From Tigriopus japonicus (Eukaryota; Arthropoda; Copepoda; Harpacticoida; Harpacticidae): a DNA stretch of 64,000 bases. Below, in pieces: positions 38,101-48,800 of the stretch. The stretch covers positions 8,851,330-8,915,329 of the forward strand of contig CM021319.1 in assembly GCA_010645155.1 (NCBI GenBank). The letters run 5' to 3'. The notes below the pieces were generated by a model. The model was not told where the DNA came from. It did no database searches and saw only the letters and a list, made by a program, of their open reading frames with translations. Each line of letters opens with the position of its first letter. Position 1 is the stretch's first letter. A program made the translations under genes and the position numbers.

Positions 38101-40307
38101 ACACGGAAGCAAGCCAGCGGTTGGCTGGCTGCGCAAAAATGACCTTTGTATACTCAAATAAAAGGTCGCGAAATTTGCCATCCGAGGGGCAAATTCCAAA
38201 GATGTTCCAAAAGCGAGAGTCCCCGTCTTCATACTCTTATAAAAGCGGCGACTTTTCCTCATAATTCATTTTTAATAACCGATGGCTTTTAAAGGGAGGG
38301 ATAACAGGCGAGTAGTAGGCCACGATGGCTCCAATTTGTAGAAGAAGGCTAAAGGCTTGATCTCTTCGACTAGAGCTTATCAAACAAAGCGCGACAGCAG
38401 TGGCTTTAGTTTTGTCTTCTTTCTGTCCATTTCCATTTGAGCCCGAAAGGCCCACGAGGGCCCAATTCAGGGACTTAACTTGCATCCGCTGTGAATGCAG
38501 TTTTCTATCTTGCCCTTCTATGACTAATATTGGTCAAAAAAAATAATGCTAGCCGATGGCTTTGGCAACACTTTGAACTGCAAAGGGAAGAAAAAGCCCA
38601 GCGAACTTCTTCCGACTTTGGTCTTAATCGAGGCAATCAAATTAAAAGGCCGAAAGCGCTGAAACTTTTTTTCGGACTGTCATCCCAATAAAGTTATTTC
38701 TTCTCAAATAAAGACAAATTTACAGCTGGGTTTTCCCCAGAATGGCTAAATCCAACATTTGGATCCAAAAGTCAGTCCCACAAAACTTATCACTCAGTTC
38801 GATGTTTGATCTAGAAGACAATGTCACAGTTTTGAGCGCCCAAAAAGTTGTGTAAGAGAATGTGTCTTACAATTGTTTTATTCTGAGCTTGTTTCAAAGG
38901 GTTTCTTTTCTTAACAAAGACGCTTAAAAAGGGCCTCTTTTTCTTCTTGCCTCAAGGGAAAGGACAATCATCAAATTAGTTGTAGACCCCTCATGTACAG
39001 CACTGTGGTCATACCATAAGCACCCACAAGAGTTCCAAATGATAAACCAAGTTCTAATGGCCCTTGAAAGGTTAGTGTTTTTTGAAAAGAAATATCTCAC
39101 CTAAGACCTTGAGCTCATGTGTTATTCTAAGGGGCTTGTCCATAAGGTTCACCTCGCAGGCATAAGGACCTTGGTCGCTCATCTGGACATCTTGAATGAG
39201 CACACTGATCCCTGAGGGCCCACTCAAGATGTCAATCCTGGGTTCATCAAGAATCTTGAGATTTCCTGCCGATAAAATACGGTCACCCTTGTACCACGTG
39301 ATCACAGTTGAACCTGAAAAAGACAACATGAGGAAGATCATTGATCATTAATCACAGGTAAACTGAAGGAAAAGGATTCATCTGAGCAAAAAGATAGTTA
39401 CGATTGACATTTTGTCCATTAAAAGATATTTAAAGGCCAGGGGTTTATTTGCTTCTTCAGGAAAATCAGGCTATAAAGAGGCATACATTAGCTAACCAAG
39501 CTTCTAAGGATTAGCAAATTCAATTTCACCGAAGGGAAATTTCTTCCCTTCGATTAGGGTATGCTTCCAAATATCAGGATGTCTTTAAAAAGACTTGATT
39601 CCATCTGCTAATAAACTTACTGTGAATGGTTTTGCGTGGTTATATTTGCACCCTAACAATCTAAAACATTTACCTTAAAAGATACACAGTTAAAACTCAA
39701 TCGGATTAATCACAAAAGTAATCCAATTTTATTTTCCCAAAATGCTTTCCATATTATGGCAGATACTTGACAACAGTGTTTCGGTATTTTTCAACCACTT
39801 ATCCAATATCTGGATGTACTGCCCCCCCCCTCTCTCTCAACATCAAGGCTGCATAATAGATATCGAAAATTGGAACCAGAGCTTGGAGCATCCCTGGTTC
39901 CACAAACTGTGTACGTTTGGTACACAACTCTGATCTTCTACCAATTCAGAGGAAACAAATTCGATATCGGCCTTGAGCCTTTGTTCCATTGACATATTAT
40001 CCGAAATATGTATTCAAAGGCCATTCTCGATTAATGAAACTGTTCGTTCGTTCATTCATCGATTGACTGGACTGACCTAGATTATCCACTTGACAATCCA
40101 GTTGAATGGAATCTCCCACTTTTGATTGGTACACTTGACGTCCAGAACTGAACCGAATATCACCCGCAGAGAGCGAATCTCGTCGCTCACGAACTGTAGA
40201 AGCAAGTCCACTTGAAGACCATAACAAATTGGAGGAAGAGGATGATAATATTGATGATAGAACAGATGGAGATGGAGCCAAAGGCTCTTTGATTTGTCCC
40301 ACACAAC
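14040..40307 (-). CDS. klg: Klingon-like Ig/FN3 cell-adhesion protein (spliced; 5' exon not found)
   Basis: Coding exons in order on the minus strand: 40307-40077, 39313-39101, 34604-34483, 29343-29190, 24859-24762, 23738-23555, 17810-17638, 17306-17102, 17002-16970 and, tentatively, 14191-14040. All junctions are AG..GT and all phases join, giving 521 residues after the missing signal-peptide exon. Residues about 57-149 are Ig1 (Cys72, Trp84, Cys130), 150-240 Ig2 (Cys174, Trp186, Cys221), 241-335 Ig3 (Cys264, Trp276, Cys315) and 336-460 FN3. This three-Ig plus one-FN3 layout, the linkers VPPSI and YPPEVHVE, and the W.HSG motif are those of insect Klingon, with Wrapper as the related alternative. 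Such proteins act in homophilic adhesion on neurons or glia. The symbol expresses family, not proven orthology. Confidence 0.88.
14192..16969 (-). other. intron or 3' region of Klingon-like gene
   Basis: No other exon with domain similarity was found. If the terminal exon is wrong, the true C-terminal exon may be here, or the region may be partly 3' UTR. Confidence 0.4.
16970..17002 (-). CDS. klg: 33-nt microexon of Klingon-like gene
   Basis: The acceptor TTTTTCCTCTAG and donor CCAG then GTGAGA bracket 33 bases that complete Glu461, encode NVPKELQSRP and leave one base of the next codon (phase 1 in, phase 1 out). It lies 99 bp beyond the FN3 exon and would form a short stalk between the FN3 domain and the membrane anchor. 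Because its length is a multiple of three with matching phases, skipping it would keep the frame. Confidence 0.8.
17102..17306 (-). CDS. klg: FN3 domain, second half, of Klingon-like gene
   Basis: Acceptor CCCCTTCAG, 68 codons starting DYGQESPLN, donor G then GTAAGA. It contains the FN3 signature LQPQTKYEIRAQVQNEMG and W.PNSDAFEFST, covering strands E to G. Residues 393-460. Confidence 0.93.
17307..17637 (-). other. intron within the FN3 domain (phase 0)
   Basis: 331-bp intron with GTAAGT donor and CTTCAG acceptor. No other feature seen. Confidence 0.9.
17638..17810 (-). CDS. klg: FN3 domain, first half, of Klingon-like gene
   Basis: Acceptor TACTTTTCAG, completes Gly335, then 57 codons beginning APTKPKIVSLSSG, with Trp358 in VKWKV and the IEYWP strand, ending at a GTAAGT donor. 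Strands A to C of the FN3 fold. Residues 335-392. Confidence 0.93.
22377..22642. mobile_element. hAT-like MITE with 8-bp target duplication
   Basis: The element body is 22385-22634 (250 bp). Its ends are inverted repeats: CATGGGTCGGCAATC at the left and, read inward from the right, CAGGGGTCGGCAACC. The second is a very common terminus of hAT-superfamily non-autonomous elements. Direct repeats CTGTAGAG flank both ends (22377-22384 and 22635-22642), the 8-bp duplication expected of hAT. No transposase is encoded. Further partial inverted symmetry lies inside the ends. Confidence 0.9.
22723..22733 (+). repeat. poly-G run
   Basis: Eleven consecutive G, a possible assembly weak point. Confidence 0.9.
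23555..23738 (-). CDS. klg: Ig3, second half, of Klingon-like gene
   Basis: Acceptor CGTCTTTCAG, 61 codons starting VNWYKGSMKL, donor ACGG then GTAAGT. It carries Trp276 and Cys315 in the motif DFGNYSCISENVLG, the classic D.G.Y.C end of an Ig domain. Asn312 (NYS) is a potential N-glycosylation site. Confidence 0.95.
23739..24761 (-). other. intron inside Ig3 (phase 0)
   Basis: 1.0-kb intron with a weak GTTTGG donor and a strong TTTCAG acceptor. Nothing else seen in it. Confidence 0.8.
24762..24859 (-). CDS. klg: Ig3, first half, of Klingon-like gene (98-nt exon)
   Basis: Acceptor CTCTCTTTCAG, two bases completing Tyr241, then 32 codons: PPEVHVESPWVHSGLGDSAQ followed by LECLVQGNPQPE. Cys264 is the first Ig3 cysteine, and the GNPQPE end joins VNWYKG in the next exon with exact Ig spacing. 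The donor is GAG then GTTTGG, canonical only in the GT. The exon is too short to appear as a long ORF and was found by asking what must lie between the Ig2 and Ig3 pieces. Confidence 0.9.
25463..25625. mobile_element. 159-bp MITE with TA target duplication (Tc1/mariner-like)
   Basis: The body is 25465-25623. The left end GGCCTCGGATAAAGTT and the right end, read inward, GGGCTCGGATAAAGTT start inverted repeats about 52 bases long that continue through CTGTGGAGCAGAAATCCC and CAGACGTTTCA with only a few differences. A TA dinucleotide sits on each side, as expected of Tc1/mariner-type insertion. A second, inner pair of inverted GTCAGCTGA words lies in the short centre. There is no transposase. Confidence 0.85.
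28341..28405 (+). CDS. weak candidate: signal-peptide exon nested in an intron
   Basis: An ATG at 28341 opens MGILWFLSLSLFLLLLFLLL, ending in a strong donor (CATG then GTAAGA) in phase 2. It would be a signal peptide on the strand opposite the Klingon-like gene. The stretch is a CTT/CTC pyrimidine tract, which gives Leu/Ser/Phe in this frame by composition alone, and I found no second exon. Confidence 0.18.
29190..29343 (-). CDS. klg: Ig2, second half, of Klingon-like gene
   Basis: Acceptor GTTCTTTGCAG, 51 codons starting HRKYFSSGRLTERG, donor CTCT then GTAAGT. It contains LSLTDIGRSDEGTYICVADN with Cys221 in the D.G.Y.C motif. It ends one base into Tyr241. Confidence 0.95.
29344..34482 (-). 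other. 5.1-kb intron inside Ig2 (phase 0)
   Basis: GTAAGT donor and TTGCAG acceptor. Rich in the word TGGAACA and its complement. ORFs of up to 139 codons occur, but none shows a domain. A plus-strand ORF at about 34115-34345 is protein-like in composition yet has no ATG. Confidence 0.85.
34483..34604 (-). CDS. klg: Ig2, first half, of Klingon-like gene
   Basis: Acceptor TTTTTTTTTCAG, completes Val149, then 40 codons beginning PPSIQAISGNGRITARKGSR with Cys174 and Trp186, ending WERE at a GTAAGT donor. The VPPSI entry and ARKGS motif are typical of Klingon/Lachesin Ig2. Asn173 lies in an N-C-S sequon beside the disulfide cysteine. Confidence 0.95.
34605..39100 (-). other. 4.5-kb intron between Ig1 and Ig2
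   Basis: Phase 1 intron (GTGAGA..TTTCAG). Very AT-rich from about 36100 to 37700. It includes a tRNA-like B-box fragment near 36201. A minus-strand ATG ORF at 38485-38237 (82 codons) and a plus-strand ORF at 35317-35541 are not recognised and probably chance. Confidence 0.8.
36193..36226 (+). repeat. degenerate tRNA T-arm / B box (SINE relic)
   Basis: GAGGTTCGAATCCCGC (36199-36214) matches a Pol III B box and T-loop, but the T-stem is not fully paired and no A box precedes it at tRNA distance. Probably the remains of a tRNA-derived repeat. Confidence 0.35.
39101..39313 (-). CDS. klg: Ig1, second half, of Klingon-like gene
   Basis: Acceptor TCTTTTTCAG, completes Gly78, then 70 codons with STVITWYKGDRILSAG (Trp84) and DQGPYACEVNL (Cys130), ending LKVL at donor TTAG then GTGAGA. 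Phase 1 on both sides. Confidence 0.95.
39314..40076 (-). other. intron inside Ig1 (phase 1)
   Basis: 763-bp intron with GTCAGT donor and TTTCAG acceptor. Contains a C9 run followed by TC repeats at 39822-39838. Confidence 0.85.
40077..40307 (-). CDS. klg: Linker and Ig1 first half of Klingon-like gene
   Basis: Acceptor CTCTTTGTTTCAG, 231 bases, donor CTAG then GTCAGT. It starts with two bases of a split codon, then CVGQIKEPLAPSPS, a Ser-rich stretch (about residues 13-38), a basic VRERRDS, and the Ig1 start FSSGRQVYQSKVGDSIQLDC (Cys72). The exon has no ATG in frame, so at least one upstream exon with the start and signal peptide must exist. Confidence 0.88.
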   Translation of the reverse strand, partial: VVWDKSKSLWLHLHLFYHQYYHPLPPICYGLQVDLLLQFVSDEIRSLRVIFGSVLDVKCTNQKWEIPFNWIVKWII

Positions 40308-43300
40308 CTGAAACAAAGAGAATGGCAATTGAATCAGTACATTATTCAAGGCGATGGGTGAGAATTTAATTTCAAGGCCAGGCGTGATGCTTTCTCATTT
40401 GTATTCAATTTCTTGGCTCTTTTGATATTTGGCACCCTCAACGAACGACGACATCTGCCTCTCTCTCTCTCTCAAAAAAGGCCCCTCATTTCGCAAAAGA
40501 CATAGTCTCGTCTCGAATCAGCCTTTTGTGCAAATTTCAAACTCCTTTCTTCTTTTGGATCGCAAAAGTTGGGAAAAACACGCTGATTTCAGAGTTAGTC
40601 TTCGTTCGATAATCTTGGCCAAGAAAGGCTTTTCGTTGCAAATCCTTTCATGGCTATAAAAAGAGGCCGTGAACTTTTCCGGTATCTGACGTGCCAGACA
40701 TTATTTGGTCTCGAATCTAATACAAACAAGTTTGCCTCTAGCCAAAGATTACTCGATCTACGTCTTGACTTCCAATCTAACCTCCGGGAACATTTTCTGA
40801 ATGGTAAAAAGTATGATTCATATGCTTAAGTCATTACTCTGGCAACTATTCCTGAAATAATAACTCGTTTCTTTCTCGCTTTTAGGCCTTGTTGGAAACC
40901 TAGGATGAAGAGGAATTTTTACTTTTGCTTCTATTAGGTGGCTCTTGTTCCGTTGCTGATGCCTTGGTTATGATTCACAAAAGCGCAACTTTCAAAGCTC
41001 TTTTCATAATGAGACCTCGAAGGAGATAGACACTGTTTGTATCATGGTGGGTGTGTTAGGTGAGTGAGTGAGTTCCACGTTCAAAAAGTGGATGAGGAGC
41101 AAAGTTTGGAACAGCTTGGGACGTGAAGCAGGAAGAGAGAGGGAGAGAATCTCAAATATCCCAAAGGCATCCTTGACGAGAGCCTTGGTTGGATATACTC
41201 GAGATGAAAAGTTAGCTTCAAGAAATGAAGGTTGGACATGGCCTTTCTGGCTCCCTCTCTTCTCTCTGTCCTCCATGCTTGCTTGCTTGGTTGCTTCCTG
41301 TTTGAGTCTGATGTTAATCAACCTTGAAACAAAGACTATTCACAAGGCCTTTCAGGTTGTTTACTCTACCTTGAAATATGAGGCCCACTTTTTACCCCTC
41401 TGATCTCTCGAAGTTTTAATCATAAACGAGCGAGAAAAGGCTGAAATTGAACCGGTTGAACTTCAATCTCGGCCTTCCAATATTGGACCAGGAAATTGGA
41501 ATCGAGATCGTGTCGTGAGAAATGTTGGATTGAATACCTTTGCTCTACATCAGATTCAATTACGATCGAGGGTTAAGCGAATCCAAAATGGAACACTCAA
41601 ACGTGGACCAAAATGTCCCATTGACCTACATTCCGACGGATGGAATCAGTAACTGGAACCCAAGGCTTGATCATGGACAAAATAAAGTCCCTAAACTTTT
41701 AATAACTACTCGTAGAAAGCTCAACCTCTATGTACGAATTTAAGTTTCCCAAAAAAAACTCTTAGCAACCTTGAGTCGAATTCTTGGCGAACCTTGATTT
41801 CAAAAGCCTTTGTTGCCAGCCTAAAAGTGCCCAAATTCATCCGCAGAAGCTATCGTCGGACTCCATAACTTATCAGCTTTCAGTACGTCGTGTGTTGTGC
41901 CTACTCTTTTATGTACATCAAGTATGGCAAGTGAGAATGAGTGTGAATATGAAGAAGGCCTCGTGGCATCGTCATATCCCCAAATCTACCACCACCAAGG
42001 CCTCACCATCCTAGCGAGCTATGGTTGTGTGAATTCGACCCGATAAATCACCCATGTAAAAGGAACTTTCATGGGTTCAGGGACGAGCAAAGAGAAGAAG
42101 GAGAAGGGAAAAAAACTCACACTTTCACGAGCAAACTTTGCTTTCGTGGCTTTGAACGGCTTCCATATACATGAACACAATAAAAATGGTCCATTCATTG
42201 TTGTAGGGCGGCCTTCACTTGAGGTAATTGTATTCGCCAAAATATCCTCCTCAGATATGGAACCGTTTTGGACCCGGTCACAGTACTTTTATGTTAGAAA
42301 AATATCGAGATTCTTAAGCTAAGAATTGGTGGATGAGAGTGTTTGTTGGAACACCTTTTGGGAGCTTCTTTCACGGACCTTGCCAATCAGATAGACTGCC
42401 GTCTAATGGTATACGTCACAAATACAAATCTTCGCCAAGGTTATTTCGCCACTTTCCTTATTCAATGTGAGCTCCCAAAATAGCCATGGAGGAAAAAAGT
42501 TCTCCAACCATAGAAAAAAGTATCATGGGCCCACGTGTTAAAGTACTTCGTCTGATATAGAGTCCCTAGGGAGTTGAGTTGGACTGTGGTAAGATTGTAA
42601 TCTAGACCCTGTGCTCTTTCTCGCCCCAAGTTCCTTCCTGTTCCAAATGGTCGTGACGGGGATTTTTTTTGAGTACACAAATTGCAATCTTGGTCTGGCA
42701 AGTAACATGACAGCCGCATTAGAATCTCTGATGCAGGTCCATGTTCCATCACGATCTAAAAAGTTTACTTTTTGAGGTATTTTGCACAGTCAAACGATAC
42801 TTTTGACCCAGTTCCAATACAACCCTGGTTTGAAAGTACTATCGAACTTTTTGGGTTGGGTCAAATGGAACCCAAAATCCATAGAGAGTATCTCTCTTGA
42901 TTAGACCGTCTTTCCTTCGCACTAAATTTGAGCTCATTCAAGGGTTATCTCTTCTTATTGGTTGAACATTGCGAAACTCCATTCGAACTCGATAATGCCT
43001 AGAATACATACGTGTATGCTGTAGGAGTGTATGGAAAACACCCACCTGGCTTCCAAGCATTGGAATCTCGTTCCAAATCGAGCCAAACAAAAGGCAAGCT
43101 CCTCGAGGCAATATTGTCCCTCGTTATTTCTTTGGTGGTCCAGGCTTTCCTTAATTGCCCATTAAGGCCGTCTGGGATTGTCTTCGATGCCATCGTGCCG
43201 TGTTTTGGGTCTGGAATTCCTGATTCGAAAACAAAGCCTTATGCACTTTTCGTCCGTCCCTGGGACTCAAAGTTTCCAATTGTGTATTGTGTTTGCGTTT

Positions 43301-45260
43301 CTTTGCGAGAATAAACATGCCATTTTCGATTCAAAGGTTTTCCATTTGATTGCATTGATCCTCGGCATTTTAACCGGAATCCGAATGGCTTTGTGACGCA
43401 TCACAATGTTCCACGAATTTCCGCATTATCCATCCAGGGACTTGGGACACCCTCTCATCCATCCATCCATTCATCCTTTCATCTACCCACATCGAATTGA
43501 ATTCTCAAATTGAATTTTCTCCAGAAACACAGGTCCATCAGCATACATAATCAAATACTGAGATGTTGTGGGAGACCAGAGATCCTGTAGCTAACTTGAC
43601 ATCCTTGAAGTGACTTGTCTATTGGGATCACTTAAATACTTCACACATCTTGACGTTCAACGTGCTTGAGAGCTTGTTTATGTCTGGTTTAGCAATTAGT
43701 TGATGAACATCATGCATGATATCTATTCTACTTCCAGAGAACAGATGGAATCCCACTGGTTTCCACATCGATTTCATGGAACAAGTAAGCTAGCACGTTC
43801 TTGGAACATATCCGCCTCAAATATAGAGGCGAAAAGAGGCTTCAAATCGACTTCTTTTTTTCCTTCGAGTGTGAACCAGGAACTCTGAAATCCACCTTGT
43901 ACGGTGGCCTACTCCTTCACTTTGTCGTTGGAAAGTGCCAAAGAGCCTATGAAAGAGAATACATCAAGGGATCTTCTATATCCATCTTGAACATTTGAAC
44001 CTTCGAACGCCTCATCTTGCTCCTTTTCCGACGGAAAAACGTCAATATGGAACACGACTGACAATTTTCTAATTTCCCTGAGTACCTCCGAATACTGTAC
44101 GCGGGTTTGCCACCGCAAACCCCAGAACTAATTTCCTGGTCCACGTTTCCTGCTTCCAGTAGCTCCTGTTTGAAGCCATGGAGGAAGGAAGGCTCTTGCG
44201 TGATCGGTACTCCTCAACTCGCCATATCTCTGTCTTTCTTTCTCTCTTGTGGCAACTTCATTTGAGACCAGGAATCCAGCTCAGTTGGGATTGATGCCAA
44301 GTTTGTTCGGGTGAGCCTGAGCGAGGATTTCAGGAGCCTCGGAAGAGCTAAACCACAACCACCGGATACTTTTCATCCTCCTCATTCATGGACTGTTAGT
44401 CTCTATTTATGGGATGAACCAAGCGATCAGGAAGGAACTCAAACTTGGTTAAGTTCGACGAGAAGCCAGTTAATTCGCAAGTTGGAAGGGAAACGAGGAA
44501 AGAGGTAAATTCTCCGTTTTCTGGCATTTCAAGGATCATCTCGCTCAAAGAGAGGGGGGATTTCCTTCCGAAGAAGACCAGGATCCGTGTCCAATGGTTA
44601 TTAGGGGGACCTTCAAGGAACAAGTCAGCCAAAGTCATGCGGTCAAAGCCAGGAATCGTGCTCAACATGACATTGGCAAACTGGTTCTAGTGCAGATATC
44701 ACACGATGGGGTTGTTATTTTTTAGCACGCCATTGTTTGGCCAACGTGTACTTCAAGGAATTTTTCGTAGCCTCTATTGGAAAATTCCGAAGAGCCCATG
44801 GGACAATGACTTCGGAGTACAATGATGAACCTTAATGCCGTTCGTTTCATGTATTGTTAGTTCGTCGGGAGTTGGATTAGGGTAGATAGCACAACGTGTG
44901 TAACTTTCTGCCAAGTTTACTGGCGGTTGGAAGCTGGGCAAAAAGTGAGTTATAACTTGAAAAGATTCTTCTTCCACCATACGCCTCGGAGGATTTAGAG
45001 CCCAAGCTAGAGGTCGCGTGTTAGAGGAGCGCGATTGTTTCCCTAGATAAGAAGCAACTATCCTTGACATTGGCTCTCTCACCTCGGAACTCTGAGCATC
45101 GTAGGGCAAAAGTGGGAAAAATGGCCCTGAGCAGACATCATATTGTGCTTTTCACCATTACTCTTCGGTTCTTGTTCCTCTTTAAGCCTGGACCAAGCAG
45201 AAAGTTTTCTGTGATGTCCGTCCAGACGTGATTGTTATTCAAACTTGACGACGAAGCAAC
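40308..45260. other. first known intron or upstream region of Klingon-like gene
   Basis: I searched the minus strand for an ATG, a hydrophobic run and a phase 1 donor and found none that convinced. A TATA-like CTATAAAAAG on the plus strand at about 40654 has no gene behind it that I recognise. Confidence 0.5.
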
Positions 45261-45884
45261 TCAATACTTTTTTTTGGCCGTAGCTCTGCGTTTGCTCGCA
45301 ACTTCAACAACTTCCAATAACGGATCAACGTTGATTTTGTGATTGCCTAGGTTGTGTTTCAACCCGGGAATAGATTTGCCAAGCCCACGAACAAAAAGTG
45401 AGCATTTGGTCCACAAAAATAAAGTAGACCCTTTGCTTGTTAACACGCTATTCATGGAAATAGGCCTCTTCGAAATAATTGTCCCCAACTTTTGCACTGC
45501 CTTTGGGACCAAGGGAGAACAAAAAGAAGGGTGAAGGGCCTAATACGTATGTACAACGGATCGTGATTAGAAATCTCGGCGTGTTCCGTGTTTCCATTTA
45601 CGAGTTTGAAAAAGAACTCTCGCCCCGTTTCTCTGATTTTCATGCATGCAAGCATAAATCATGCTTAACTTCATAATGATCTGCTCTGCTACATAAGTTG
45701 AAAAGGCTTCCGTGGACGACTTAAAACCCTCTTTGAAAGTGAGAAAGGCTGTTTCATGGGCATTAAGTTTGGATGCATGTTTCAAAACATTTTGAACTCG
45801 GACTGTGAACGTGTGGAAGCCACGAGCAACTTGGAATTCCTCACTCTTTTCACTGGAACCTGATGCATTCTTGGAACGCTCCAT
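45261..45884 (-). pseudogene. two adjacent protein-like minus-strand ORFs, possible broken gene
   Basis: An ATG at 45884 opens 105 codons to a TAA at 45567. The part with FQVARGFHTFTVRVQNVLKH and KEGFKSSTEAFSTYVAEQI reads like an amphipathic helical protein. Downstream, in another frame, 45512-45261 ends in a basic KRRATAKKKY tail, and a third frame between them reads FFKLVNGNTEHAEISNHDP. The pieces could be exons with short introns, a frameshifted retrocopy, or chance. I recognise no family. Confidence 0.25.
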
Positions 45885-48800
45885 GTTCGTATGTACATGT
45901 AGGGAACAATATACATTGTATATTACTTCCCTGGATCTGAAGCATATTCAGTGTGGAAAATAGAAGGAGGTTTGGTATAAGTGCCAGCTCCAAATTCCTC
46001 TTTCTTCACCACAGCAGTAAGAGTCGAAGGAACAGCTCTCTGGTAACAGAGAGACGTCAAGGAACACAACTTCAGAAGAAGGTCTTGAATAATGCGGGCA
46101 TTGAAGGTCAGGGTTCCAATCAAGAAACAAAGTACTTGTGGACGAATTGAAAAGGATCTCTGGTATGTACATTTCGCACAACTGCTCAATTTCTCCATGT
46201 GCATTGGTTGTTCACAGTGATTTTAAAGGGGAACAACAAGCTCGAGTTTGAGACCTAAAGGAAGAACATTTGCGTATTCCAAGAATCAGGCCCAGGATCT
46301 AGGAACTGACATGATGAAAAAGTGGATCATAAACGGATTAGATTTCGGGAACCCTGGTGAAATGGTTCGTTCTCTGCTTGCTTTGAGTTGGGTCTCTTTT
46401 CGAGGTCTAATGGAAAGACATTTCGAAAGAAGTGCGGGCCTCGGTGTACTACGACACTAGAAACTATCAAGACTTTGAGAAAACGAGCTGCTTGCTCAGT
46501 CTCTTTTTCCTCCGTCAAAAACAAAGAAAATATTCACATATCTCGTTCCTTCGCTCGTTTCCATTGGTTGCTAGACTAATTTTGAGATCGTTCAATGATG
46601 GCGTCGTTATTTCACTGAGACTTTGAAAGTCGGAATGAAATTGGAACACGATGTGTACTATCCTTCATTGAATGGAACTCGCAAGAATTTCAAGGTTCCA
46701 CAACGACAAGTGGTTTTCAGGAACGCTTTGAACTATTTCTTGTAAGTGATTTAAATGCGGGCTCTCTCTAAGGACTTTCATTCAACTCTTGGCTTTAAAA
46801 TGGTCAAATTCAGATTGGCCCGAGAGATGAGGGTGTCATTAATTCTCTCTAAATCCGTTTCAGCAACAATGGAGCCTAAAGTTGGAACTCGGAAGCGATT
46901 CCGAGCACTTCTGCTTCTTTTGCTTCCACAAGTGTATATAACAGCTACAACTCTGACTAATACTACTAGTCCTTTTACTCCATTCAGTCCACTATGAAAG
47001 CCATTTAAAATGCAAAAATGGTTGAGAAATGACCTGAATAAAGCAGCTGGAGGATCCCGTGGAGACACATTCAGGAAAAAGCATCAGAACCAGATCGCTC
47101 AACTATTTTAAACCAAGGTGTTGTTCCAATAAAAATGGCTTGTGCAAACCATATCAAGGACAGACGACGACTTTAGCCTGCAATCCCAACGGAAAATAAT
47201 CAAGGTTCATTGAGCCTGCTCTGTTTGGGCTTGCCTGACAACGGTCCATTGGAAACAGAGGGGATTTCACTCGGCTAGGCCCCTTAAAACACAACAACAT
47301 AAAGAGAGGAGAGCTAGAGCCTTGAATTTCATTCCGCAGAAATGCATTGGCTTCCATTTCCCTCCAGTTGAAACAACCAGGGAAGCTTTTACGTCCTCTC
47401 TTTTGGAACGACGTTTTGGCCTGACACTCGTTTTTCACAGCCGAGCCAGACGAAAATGAGATTAATGGGCTCAAATCTCAGCATATTGACTAGATGGAAA
47501 TGGAAACTTCCGAGTTGGAAGTTCTTAAAGCATCCTCAACAGGAATTCTGGAATTCTCCAAGTGGTCACACTTGACACTCCAATCTATATCAACTGCATG
47601 TCTCCTAGCCATTAAAGCTCTCATTTCAACATTTTCTGAATGATCCTTTCACAAACCATCTGTCTGGTATTACTTACTTTCCGAAACCCATCAATTTTCC
47701 ATTCACCACACTTCATATTCTTTTGGGACACATTTTCAAGAGAATTGTTCCCAATGCTGCGGAGGATTCTAAAATCATGTGGGTGTTAATAGTTTTAGCT
47801 CCTCCTGTGACCAAATAACGTCATTCAACCCAATTTTGGACTCGTAGACGAGTACATCCAGACAACTCAGTTCCAGGAATGTACAGTTTGATCAAGTCAA
47901 GTGATCTTTATCCGTTGGTCCCTTTGGAATTCTTGTTTGAAATCGACTTTTGGGGCTGGTATTGAAAAAGCTTGAACAAGATTGATGTCCCCCAAGGATA
48001 GCTTGGCATTGGAAAAAACATAAGACCATACTTGATCTCAAGATAGTCAAGGCCACATCCAACTAGATCAAGGCCATGGGGATTACATGTTCCAAACGAT
48101 TCAGTTCAAGTTTATGATATCGTGATTGAAACCCCTATTTCGGGAATGTTGCTGGAGATTTTCTTGAAACGGCCAGAACCAAGGGCTTTCAGTGTGACGG
48201 AAGATGGTTTTTCCTCAGTTTTAAGAGCATCAGCCGCCCTAGTCCTTAAATTGGAAGGCTTTCCATTTTGGGGTTCGGAAAATGCAGGTCAATGAATGTA
48301 GCGAAACAATCCATTTGACAGATTGACATTACCGACCTTGGATTTGGCGAGTTCAATTGAGTTCAACTATAGCTTCTCCCCCTTTTTCTGCACCAACTTC
48401 AAAAGAAGCCGTCTTTGATGTCTCCCTCACGCCAGGCTTTCATTTTTTGGGCTTGGAAATGAAGGATGTTATGCGCTCCTAAGCCTTACTCCATGACAGT
48501 ATCAAAATTGAATCTTTCTCACTTGTGTCAAAAAATGTCTTTCCTATCCCTCAAGCAGGACACCAGCGTCCTAAACGTAAGTACCACTCTTTGGAATATA
48601 TTTGTGTGAAGGCTTAGGTGCGTTTGCAGCTTAAATCTAGGCCCCAACTTCCGCCACCCTGATAATGCCTTTGGCGCCTAAGGGATGCCATATGAATAAG
48701 TGCTCTTTGCCATATTAAAGTCCACTTGTGCCCGAGGGTTACGACTGCGCTCACTAGTGTACTGTGTTCAGTTAATTGGTCTTTTAAAATTTCTAGGTTT

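Noticed and set aside
38237..38485. 82-codon minus-strand ATG ORF
   Set aside because: Composition is passable, but there is no known domain, and including it would place foreign sequence between Ig1 and Ig2.
40654..40663. TATA-like box CTATAAAAAG
   Set aside because: No gene start recognised downstream on the plus strand; such words are common in AT-rich DNA.
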